From contig OMRS01000119.1 of NCBI GenBank assembly GCA_900313545.1, forward strand, positions 1 through 11,794: a stretch of DNA of 11,794 nt, in the 5' to 3' direction. The notes under the pieces are model-generated. The model was not told the origin of the DNA. It did not search any database and saw only the letters and a list, made by a program, of their open reading frames with translations. Source of the stretch: an uncultured Eubacteriales bacterium (GTDB taxonomy: Bacteria; Bacillota_A; Clostridia; Christensenellales; Aristaeellaceae). A program made the translations under genes and the position numbers. Below are positions 6,353 to 11,794 of this stretch, piece after piece (position 1 is the first letter of the stretch; the number at the start of each line of letters is the position of its first letter).

Positions 6353-8695
6353 GTGAAAAGGACCCTGCGCATCACCCCCCTGTCCGTTCTCCTGCTGGGT
6401 CTGGCGCTGTCCCTGATGGCCCTGGCTCCGGCCCTGCTTCCCTACGGCGGACGCTTTGTCACCCGGGGAGACTTTATCGAGCAGCAGCTGCCCTTTATTC
6501 TGGAAGCGCGCCGGATCCTCAGACAGGGGGCCTCCTACTCCTTTTCCACATTTCTCGGCGCGCCGTCCGTGGGAAGCTACGCCTTCTATACCCTGGGAAG
6601 CCCCTTTGTCTGGCCGCTTGCCCTGCTTCCCAGGGACCTCATTCCCTTCGGCATCGCCTTCATGGCTTTGGCCAAGCATGCCCTGTGCATGCTCACATCC
6701 TTCCTGTACCTGCGCCGCATGACCGGAAGCTGCGAAAAGGGCCTGCTGGGCGCGCTCATGTACACCTTTTCCTCCTTCACCATCGTCAATACCCAGTTCT
6801 ATCATTTCACAGAGGTCATCGCGGTGTTTCCCCTGATCCTCTGGGCGCTGGAATGCTTCATGACGCGCCCGCGCCCCGTCCCGTGCATGCTGGCCCTCTC
6901 CTGCGGGCTCTCCACGCTCATCAACTATTACTTCATGCTGGGGACCGCCCTGCTGGTGGCGCTCTATGCCCTTTTCCGCCTTCCGGACTGGCTGAGGGAC
7001 CAGCCGCCCGGAAGGCTGGTCCTTGGCGTCCTTGAATGCGCCTTCGGGTGCGCACTGGCGGGATTCCTCCTGCTTCCGGCCCTGCGCTTTATGATGACCA
7101 TCACCCGCAACGGTCAGACGGACACGCCCGTCTGGCAGCAGCTTTTCCCCGCGGCCACCCTTGCGGAGCGCCTTCGGGTCCTCCTCATGCCCATTGAAAG
7201 CGGCGCCGTCCACGGCTTCATCGGGGATGCGCCCTCCTGGTCCAGCACCGCCTGCGCCCTTCCCCTCTTCGGCTTTGCCGGCTCGCTGGTTTTCCTGCTG
7301 CATCCCGGCACGCAGGGCAGGTGGCTGCGCCGCATGATCCTGACGCTGCTGGGTTTCTCCTGCTTTCCGCTGTCAAGCGGCGCCTTTGTCCTGTGGAGCA
7401 GCCTCACCTACACCCGCTGGTGGTACGGTCTTGCCCTGATGCTCTCCCTGGCCACAGTGCAGGCGGTGGACATCCGGGAGGAGCGCCTTCTCTGCCCGGA
7501 TCCCCTCTGGAAGCGCAGCTTCCAGGTGTGCACCCTGACCGCGCTGCTTCTGTCCCTGCCGGCCTTCCTGCCCGCGCAGTGGCTTCAGGGCGCCGGGGAG
7601 GCGGGAAGGATTCTGCTCAACCGCAGACAGGAGCACTGGGCCCCGGACATCTTCCGGTTTCTGGGCATGGGGCTTTTTCTTCTTTCCTCCCTGGCCCTGC
7701 TTACCGTCCTTCGCCGGTCCCTTCGCACCCTCCACGCGCTTGCCCTGGTGTGCGCCATGGCGGTCCTCAACTATGCCGGCTATATCGCCGTGGGGGATGC
7801 CGCGCTGCGCTCCGGAGGCGACACCCCGATTGAGGGTCCCTATTCCCTGGAGGAGATCGCCCGGCCCACCCTCTCCTCCCTGTCCCTGCCCGAACCTGAG
7901 GGATTCACCCGCATCGACTACGGGCGCCGTCTGCGCAATTACGGCCTGCTTACCGGCCGGTCCTCCCTCACCGCCTTCCAGTCCCTGCGCTCCTCCATCG
8001 TTGGCCGCTTCATCTCCAGCGCAGGCTTTGGATATAACGAATCCACCACCGTTTTTCCGAGGACCCTGAGCGCTTCCCTTCGCAGCGCCCTGTCCGTCGA
8101 CAGGTACATCCGGACCGATCCCGCCGACCCTGTCCCCGAGGGCTTTGTCCCGGACGGGGAGGAGAACGGCTTCCCGGCATATGCCAATGAGAACGCGGTG
8201 CCCATGGGGTACCTGGTCCATTTCATCACCGGGGACCACGACCAGAACATGGACGGGGACCACATCGGCGCCGTCATGCTCTGCGCCGCCACGCTCTCCG
8301 ATGCGGATCTCAGGGAGCTTGAGGGACAGCTTCCCCGGCTTGACCCCGCCTCGATTCCCGACTGGCGTGAGAGCGCCGCCCGGGCCCGGGAGAATGCCTG
8401 TTCCAGGTTTTCCGCCGGACCGGACGGCTTTTCCGCCGACATTCTCGCCCGGGAGCAGGGCATCGTGGTTTTCACCCTCCCCAATGATCCCGGCATGAGA
8501 GCCACCCTGGACGGTTCCCCCGTTCGGATCCTGACCTGCGACCTGTCCTTTGTGGGGATCCCGGTGACGCCTGGGCAGCACCGCATCGAGGTCACCTATG
8601 TCACCCGGGGATGGACCGCGGGACTTGTCCTGAGTCTGGTCTCCGCCTGCATCCTCGGACTCTACGCGCTCAATCGCCGCCGCTTCTTCCCCTGA
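6353..8695 (+). CDS. yfhO: YfhO-family polytopic membrane glycosyltransferase
   Basis: The 780-residue protein fits the YfhO family, GT-C-fold membrane proteins. In Bacillus subtilis YfhO works with CsbB and GtcA to add sugar to lipoteichoic acid. The first extracytoplasmic loop has GDFIEQQLPF at 39-48, matching the family GDxxxQYxPF motif; D40 is the expected catalytic-type aspartate. YAFYTLGSPF (76-85) matches the family YYxxSPF segment. About a dozen hydrophobic helices fill residues 8-480. A soluble outer domain follows (about 485-745), ending in the family pattern around GMRATLDG and PGQHRIEVTY, then one last membrane helix. The start is GTG at 6353, nine bases after a near-perfect ribosome site; no better in-frame start is evident. 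It stands alone, transcribed away from the GH31 gene. The acceptor polymer is unknown. The length is slightly below the roughly 860 residues usual for the family. Confidence 0.9.
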   Translation: MKRTLRITPLSVLLLGLALSLMALAPALLPYGGRFVTRGDFIEQQLPFILEARRILRQGASYSFSTFLGAPSVGSYAFYTLGSPFVWPLALLPRDLIPFGIAFMALAKHALCMLTSFLYLRRMTGSCEKGLLGALMYTFSSFTIVNTQFYHFTEVIAVFPLILWALECFMTRPRPVPCMLALSCGLSTLINYYFMLGTALLVALYALFRLPDWLRDQPPGRLVLGVLECAFGCALAGFLLLPALRFMMTITRNGQTDTPVWQQLFPAATLAERLRVLLMPIESGAVHGFIGDAPSWSSTACALPLFGFAGSLVFLLHPGTQGRWLRRMILTLLGFSCFPLSSGAFVLWSSLTYTRWWYGLALMLSLATVQAVDIREERLLCPDPLWKRSFQVCTLTALLLSLPAFLPAQWLQGAGEAGRILLNRRQEHWAPDIFRFLGMGLFLLSSLALLTVLRRSLRTLHALALVCAMAVLNYAGYIAVGDAALRSGGDTPIEGPYSLEEIARPTLSSLSLPEPEGFTRIDYGRRLRNYGLLTGRSSLTAFQSLRSSIVGRFISSAGFGYNESTTVFPRTLSASLRSALSVDRYIRTDPADPVPEGFVPDGEENGFPAYANENAVPMGYLVHFITGDHDQNMDGDHIGAVMLCAATLSDADLRELEGQLPRLDPASIPDWRESAARARENACSRFSAGPDGFSADILAREQGIVVFTLPNDPGMRATLDGSPVRILTCDLSFVGIPVTPGQHRIEVTYVTRGWTAGLVLSLVSACILGLYALNRRRFFP

Positions 8696-8710
8696 TATCG
8701 GACCTGCAAA

Positions 8711-8742
8711 AAGGCAGAGCCGCCGCAATGGCGCTCTGCCTT
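8711..8742. terminator. Bidirectional terminator between convergent genes
   Basis: AAGGCAGAGC (8711-8720) pairs perfectly with GCTCTGCCTT (8733-8742), and GCC/GGC extends the stem inward around a GCAAT loop with one bulged C. On the minus strand the stem runs straight into TTTTT (complement of 8712-8708), a textbook intrinsic terminator for rarA. On the plus strand TTTTT follows a few bases later (8748-8752), ending the YfhO-family transcript. It lies 15 bases after one stop codon and 16 bases from the other. Confidence 0.9.
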
Positions 8743-8758
8743 CTGTGTTTTTCAGGAT

Positions 8759-10096
8759 TCATTTCCCGCTTTTTTCCCTTGCCGCCGCCTTCCAGGCCAG
8801 GATCTCCTCAAACCGGGCGGCAAAGCGTCCCTCCAGCCCTTCACGGGTGGGCTGATAGTACCTGCTTCCCTCCAGATCCTCCGGCAGGCAGGACATGGCC
8901 GTCAGTTTCTCCGCGGTGTCGTGGGCATATTCATAGCCCTTTCCGTACCCCAGGCTGCCCATGAGGTCCGTGACCGCATTTCTGATGTGAAGCGGCACCG
9001 GCTCCGCCAGGCGCTGCCGGGCATCCTCACTGGCAGCGCCGTAGGCCGTGTAGAGGGCATTGGATTTGGGCGCCAGGGACAGGTACACCGCCGCCTGGGT
9101 CAGATGGACCGTGCATTCCGGCATTCCCAGGAAATGGCAGGCCTGATAGGCCGCCACGCAGATTTCCAGCGCCCGGGGATCCGCCAGACCCACATCCTCG
9201 GAGGCGAAGCGGATCATCCGGCGGGCAACATAGAGCGGGTCCTCTCCCCCCTCCAGCATCCGGGCAAGCCAGTACACCGCCGCGTCCGGATCGGAGTTGC
9301 GCATGGATTTGTGAAGGGCGGAGATCAGGTTGTAGTGTTCCTCTCCCTGCCGGTCATACAGCAGCATCTTCTTTCCGGTGATTTCGCTGAGCAGCGCCCG
9401 GGTCACCCGGGGGACCCCGTCCTCCAGGGGGGCATTGAGCACCGCCATTTCCAGGTTGCCCAGGGCCATGCGGGCATCTCCGTTGGCAAAGCCGGCGATG
9501 GCCTCCAGCACGCCCTCTTCAAGCCTGATCTCCTGGCCCCCGAACCCCCGGGGATCCTCCATGGCCCGCCTGAGCATCCGGCAGATGTCCTCCCGTTCAA
9601 GCGCGCGCAGCACAAAGACCCGGCAGCGCGAAAGCAGCGCGGAATTCACCTCGAAGGATGGATTTTCCGTGGTCGCCCCGATCAGCACGATGCTCCCCTT
9701 CTCCACATAGGGCAGAAAGGCGTCCTGCTGGGCCCGGTTGAACCGGTGAATTTCGTCCACAAAGAGGATGGTCCGCTCCCCGAAGCGCCTTCCCTCCTCC
9801 GCCTTCTCCATGACGGCGCGGACCTCGCGGATCCCGCCGGTCACCGCGGAGTAGCTGACAAAACGCGCCCGGGTCTGCTCCGAAATGATCCGGGCCAGCG
9901 TGGTCTTGCCCGTTCCCGGCGGTCCCCAGAAAATCATGGAGCCCACCCGGTCCTCCTCGATCATCCTCCGCAGCGCGCTTCCCGGAGAGAGCAGATGCGT
10001 CTGCCCGACGAACTCCGACAGACTGCGGGGACGCATCCGGTCCGCCAGCGGCCGGGATTCGCTTCTCTCAAAAAAGGTCCCCTGCTCGCTTTTCAT
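8759..10096 (-). CDS. rarA: Replication-associated recombination protein RarA (MgsA/WHIP family AAA+ ATPase)
   Basis: The 445-residue protein is a full-length RarA. This AAA+ ATPase resembles clamp-loader subunits and acts at stalled or gapped replication forks. The N-terminal PLADRMRPRSLSEFVGQ (16-32) is diagnostic. Walker A is GPPGTGKT at 58-65, Walker B LFVDEIH at 111-117, sensor 1 GATTEN at 140-145, and the arginine-finger region SRCRVF at 156-161. The C-terminal tetramerisation part includes RRMIRFASEDVGLADP and the end region SRYYQPTREGLEGR. The ATG overlaps the TGA of the upstream sirtuin gene (ATGA) and has only a weak ribosome site, so its translation probably depends on coupling. 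It is the last gene of the operon, directly before the bidirectional terminator. Confidence 0.97.
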   Translation of the reverse strand: MKSEQGTFFERSESRPLADRMRPRSLSEFVGQTHLLSPGSALRRMIEEDRVGSMIFWGPPGTGKTTLARIISEQTRARFVSYSAVTGGIREVRAVMEKAEEGRRFGERTILFVDEIHRFNRAQQDAFLPYVEKGSIVLIGATTENPSFEVNSALLSRCRVFVLRALEREDICRMLRRAMEDPRGFGGQEIRLEEGVLEAIAGFANGDARMALGNLEMAVLNAPLEDGVPRVTRALLSEITGKKMLLYDRQGEEHYNLISALHKSMRNSDPDAAVYWLARMLEGGEDPLYVARRMIRFASEDVGLADPRALEICVAAYQACHFLGMPECTVHLTQAAVYLSLAPKSNALYTAYGAASEDARQRLAEPVPLHIRNAVTDLMGSLGYGKGYEYAHDTAEKLTAMSCLPEDLEGSRYYQPTREGLEGRFAARFEEILAWKAAAREKSGK

Positions 10097-10821
10097 AGTC
10101 TGGCAAATACATCTCCCAGTTTTTCATGCAGCACCAGCTGGGCAATGTTGTCCCTGGGCGTCTCGGTGCGGTTGATCAGCACCAGCCGGTTCCCCATGTA
10201 CTCATCCAGAAATGCCGCGGCGGGATAGACCGTCAGGGACGTCCCCGCTACGATGAGCACATCCGCCCTGCGGATGGCATCCACCGCGCCCTGGATCACC
10301 TGCGAATCGAGTCCCTCCTCATACAGGACCACATCCGGTTTGACCCGGCCCCCGCACCTGGTGCATACCGGGATCTCGGACAGCTTCAGGAATTCCTGAA
10401 GGTTGTACACCTTTCCGCAGCTGAGGCAGATATTGCGGTGCACGCTCCCGTGGAGCTCGTAGACTTTTTTGCTGCCGGCCATCTGGTGCAGTCCGTCGAT
10501 GTTCTGGGTGACCACGCCCAGGAGCTTTCCCTCCTGCTCCCATTTGGCCAGCTTCAGGTGCACGCTGTTGGGGCGGGCATCGGAAAAGAGCATCCGCTCC
10601 CTGTAGAAGCGGTAAAACACATCCGGATGCCGAACATAGTAGGTATGGGAAATCACCGTCTCCGGCGGCACATCATACTGCTGGGAATACAGGCCGTCCG
10701 GGCTTCTGAAGTCCGGGATTCCGCTCTCCGTGGAAACGCCGGCACCGCCAAAGAACACGATGCGCCTGGCTTCATCAATCCACTGTTTCAGGGTCTGCAA
10801 CTTGTTTTCATCCATGTCCAT
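10093..10821 (-). CDS. cobB: NAD-dependent protein deacylase (sirtuin, Sir2 family)
   Basis: The protein has 242 residues from the chosen start and has the complete sirtuin core. This family removes acetyl or other acyl groups from lysines using NAD. NAD binding is shown by GAGVSTESGIPDFR at 26-39 and TQNIDGLH at 105-112. The catalytic base is H124 in ELHGS. The zinc site is C132, C135, C153 and C156. GTSLTVYP at 193-200 and INRTETP at 216-222 complete the fold. KPDVVLYEE at 161-169 is the form seen in bacterial sirtuins. The frame is open to a TTG at 10908, but that start has no ribosome site and the extra 29 residues look unrelated to the family. ATG at 10821 or 10815 both lie just after AAAGGAAGGG; the second gives better spacing. 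The symbol cobB is used generically. It lies between recO and rarA. Confidence 0.95.
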   Translation of the reverse strand: MDMDENKLQTLKQWIDEARRIVFFGGAGVSTESGIPDFRSPDGLYSQQYDVPPETVISHTYYVRHPDVFYRFYRERMLFSDARPNSVHLKLAKWEQEGKLLGVVTQNIDGLHQMAGSKKVYELHGSVHRNICLSCGKVYNLQEFLKLSEIPVCTRCGGRVKPDVVLYEEGLDSQVIQGAVDAIRRADVLIVAGTSLTVYPAAAFLDEYMGNRLVLINRTETPRDNIAQLVLHEKLGDVFARL

Positions 10822-10900
10822 CCCTTCCTTTCTATCATTCCAACTCCGGACCTCCGGGGCATGAGCATCTGTCCCCGGCGTTCCCTTCTTCCTTCCGTTT

Positions 10901-11623
10901 TCAGACAATCAGGGTCCTTCCGCTGCGCACGGGGGCTTCCAGATGGCTTTCCGCCATGCTCCTCAGCGATGCAAACATCTCCCTGCTGCAGGAAATGTCC
11001 TCCCTCAGCGCCGCCACCCCCCGTCCCATGGCCGCATGGAGGAAGCCGATGTCCGAGGGCTGCAGCTCCGGGGCGTTTTCCCTGCAGCCCCGGCACAGCA
11101 CCCCTCCCCTTTCCGGCCCGTACCAGCCCGTCCCGTCGTCCAGGGGCCTCCCGCAGACCGCGCAGTGGGCGACCATGGGCCGAAATCCCATGAGGGACAT
11201 GAATCCCAGCAGAAACAGGGCCGTGACATTCCTCGAGGGGACATCGTCATAGGCCAGATACGCCAGGCACTGGGACAGAAGAACAAACAGCCGCCGATTC
11301 TCCTCCTCCGGCTGAACCGCCAGCGCGCACAGCTCCACCAGATACGCCCCGTGGCTGAGCCGCTCCACATCCTGACGCAGCGGATAGTAGGCCTCCCGCA
11401 CATCGCAGGAAACCACGGTGGCATGATCCTCCCTGCGGTAAAGCACATATTCGCCGCTGCAGAAGACCTCGCTGGCCGCCATCAGGGGGCTTTTCTGTTT
11501 TCTGCAGCCACGGCACATGGCGGAAATCAGGCCGTGATCAGGCGTAAACAGCGTCAGCATCCGGTCATTGTCCCCGGTATCCGCCCTTCGCAGGACGATG
11601 GCCTGTGTAGTGATCTTCGGCAT
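10901..11623 (-). CDS. recO: DNA repair protein RecO
   Basis: The 240-residue protein matches RecO, which with RecR loads RecA onto SSB-covered single-stranded DNA and anneals complementary strands in the RecFOR pathway. The N-terminal OB fold begins TTQAIVLRRADTGDNDRML (5-23), where the conserved pattern is an xxAIVL start followed by a short loop and LxxF. The middle is helical. The zinc-binding cysteines are C154, C157, C177 and C180 (CAVC and CRGC). The ATG at 11623 is preceded by GGGGG eight bases upstream. A second ATG five bases further upstream is out of frame. The gene leads an operon with the sirtuin and rarA; 79 bases separate it from the chosen sirtuin start. In many Bacillota recO follows era; the edge of the window prevents checking that here. 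Confidence 0.93.
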   Translation of the reverse strand: MPKITTQAIVLRRADTGDNDRMLTLFTPDHGLISAMCRGCRKQKSPLMAASEVFCSGEYVLYRREDHATVVSCDVREAYYPLRQDVERLSHGAYLVELCALAVQPEEENRRLFVLLSQCLAYLAYDDVPSRNVTALFLLGFMSLMGFRPMVAHCAVCGRPLDDGTGWYGPERGGVLCRGCRENAPELQPSDIGFLHAAMGRGVAALREDISCSREMFASLRSMAESHLEAPVRSGRTLIV

Positions 11624-11671
11624 GGCATTGTCCCCCGGCCTTCTGTTGTCTGATCTTCTTCCACCGTCCGC

Positions 11672-11702
11672 ATTTTACCATATTCGAAGTCTCTCTGGCC
11701 AA
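11672..11702 (-). promoter_or_regulatory. Extended -10 promoter of the recO operon
   Basis: On the minus strand TAAAAT (11677-11672) is preceded by TG one base before it (11680-11679), forming an extended -10 element. A partial -35, TTGGCC (11702-11697), lies 19 bases upstream, longer than ideal, which the TG motif could offset. The start would be near 11665, with a leader of about 40 bases to the recO ATG. Confidence 0.6.
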
Positions 11703-11720
11703 ATGCCCCGGGGTTTTTGG
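11699..11720. repeat. 22-bp near-palindrome overlapping the recO -35 region
   Basis: The sequence begins CCAAA, has CCCCGGGG at its centre (11706-11713) and ends TTTGG. Nine of eleven base pairs are symmetric; only 11704/11715 and 11705/11714 fail. It overlaps the -35 candidate at 11697-11702, so it is a possible operator. It could also be chance in GC-rich DNA. Confidence 0.5.
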
Positions 11721-11753
11721 ACCATCTGGAAAACAGTTGCCTGTTCCCGCCCG

Positions 11754-11771
11754 TGAATCCTCATGGATTCA
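11754..11771. repeat. Short 7-bp hairpin near the right edge
   Basis: TGAATCC and GGATTCA are exact reverse complements around a TCAT loop. No uridine tract follows on either strand, so it is not a clear terminator. It overlaps a minus-strand frame that ends at 11761, which could be the last ten codons of an unseen upstream gene. The bases from 11721 to the right edge otherwise show nothing I can identify. Confidence 0.4.
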
Positions 11772-11794
11772 TCTGATCCTGCTTCGGCTTTGCA

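Noticed and set aside
6332..7303. Minus-strand open frame (about 323 codons) at the start of the YfhO-family gene
   Set aside because: Composition dominated by G, E, Q and K with no hydrophobic core. It is the antisense image of membrane helices.
7373..8728. Long minus-strand open frame (about 451 codons) opposite the YfhO-family gene
   Set aside because: Glycine-rich without motifs; it also crosses the terminator at 8711-8742. The plus-strand gene is well supported.
8921..10228. Long plus-strand open frame (about 435 codons) opposite rarA
   Set aside because: No domain character, low-complexity composition, and antisense to a perfect RarA gene.
10854..10878. CCGGGG/CCCCGG hairpin between recO and the sirtuin
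   Set aside because: Six pairs with a 13-base loop and no T run; likely chance in GC-rich sequence rather than a terminator or attenuator.
10822..10908. TTG start that would lengthen the sirtuin by 29 residues
   Set aside because: No ribosome site, no family similarity in the extension, and a good ribosome site lies before the ATG at 10821/10815.
11761..11793. Possible last ten codons of an upstream minus-strand gene (frame ending TGA at 11763-11761), perhaps era
   Set aside because: Too short to identify, and another frame is also open there. Not enough sequence to support a gene.
1..11794. Search for CRISPR repeats, tRNA or rRNA genes, insertion sequences, toxin-antitoxin pairs and defence genes
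   Set aside because: No regularly spaced repeats, cloverleaf-like segments, transposase motifs or small two-gene cassettes were found by reading.

Overview
The window is GC-rich, densely coding bacterial chromosome with strong G/C third-position bias. Shine-Dalgarno sites are of the AGGAGG type and promoters look like sigma-A. Together with RlmH, RecO, RarA, a zinc-binding sirtuin, a YfhO-family protein and a GtrA-type protein, this points to a high-GC member of the Bacillota (Clostridia-like, possibly a gut lineage). The lineage is inferred from gene content and base composition only. No rRNA, tRNA, CRISPR array, insertion sequence or phage gene was seen.

Layout. Bases 1-3563 hold a five-gene minus-strand operon read from a near-consensus promoter at 3604-3633. 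In transcription order the genes are a GT2 glycosyltransferase fused to a GtrA-type membrane domain, a 277-residue multi-pass membrane protein, rlmH, a glutamate-5-kinase-like amino acid kinase without a PUA domain, and the start of a PHP-family histidinol-phosphatase cut by the left edge. Three of the four junctions overlap (ATGA, ATGA, TTGA). Bases 3701-6067 hold a minus-strand GH31 alpha-glycosidase. Its hairpin terminator directly abuts the promoter of the next operon. Bases 6068-6352 are a divergent promoter region with a GC-rich leader. Bases 6353-8695 encode a plus-strand YfhO-family membrane glycosyltransferase, which ends at a bidirectional terminator shared with the convergent genes to its right. 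Bases 8759-11623 are a second minus-strand operon, recO - sirtuin - rarA, with an extended -10 promoter near 11672-11702.

How the genes may work together. The GT2-GtrA fusion and the YfhO-like protein are the classes of protein known from Bacillus and Listeria to make, flip and transfer a lipid-linked sugar onto a cell-envelope polymer. They may form one surface-glycosylation pathway here, with the GH31 enzyme between them acting on alpha-glycosides. The right-hand operon joins recombination mediator RecO and fork-maintenance ATPase RarA with an NAD-dependent deacylase. I see no clearly new defence or mobile system. The most notable points are the fused glycosylation components, the divergent kinase, the membrane protein that may be a catalytically dead CPBP relative, the sirtuin inside a repair operon, and some compact regulatory architecture.
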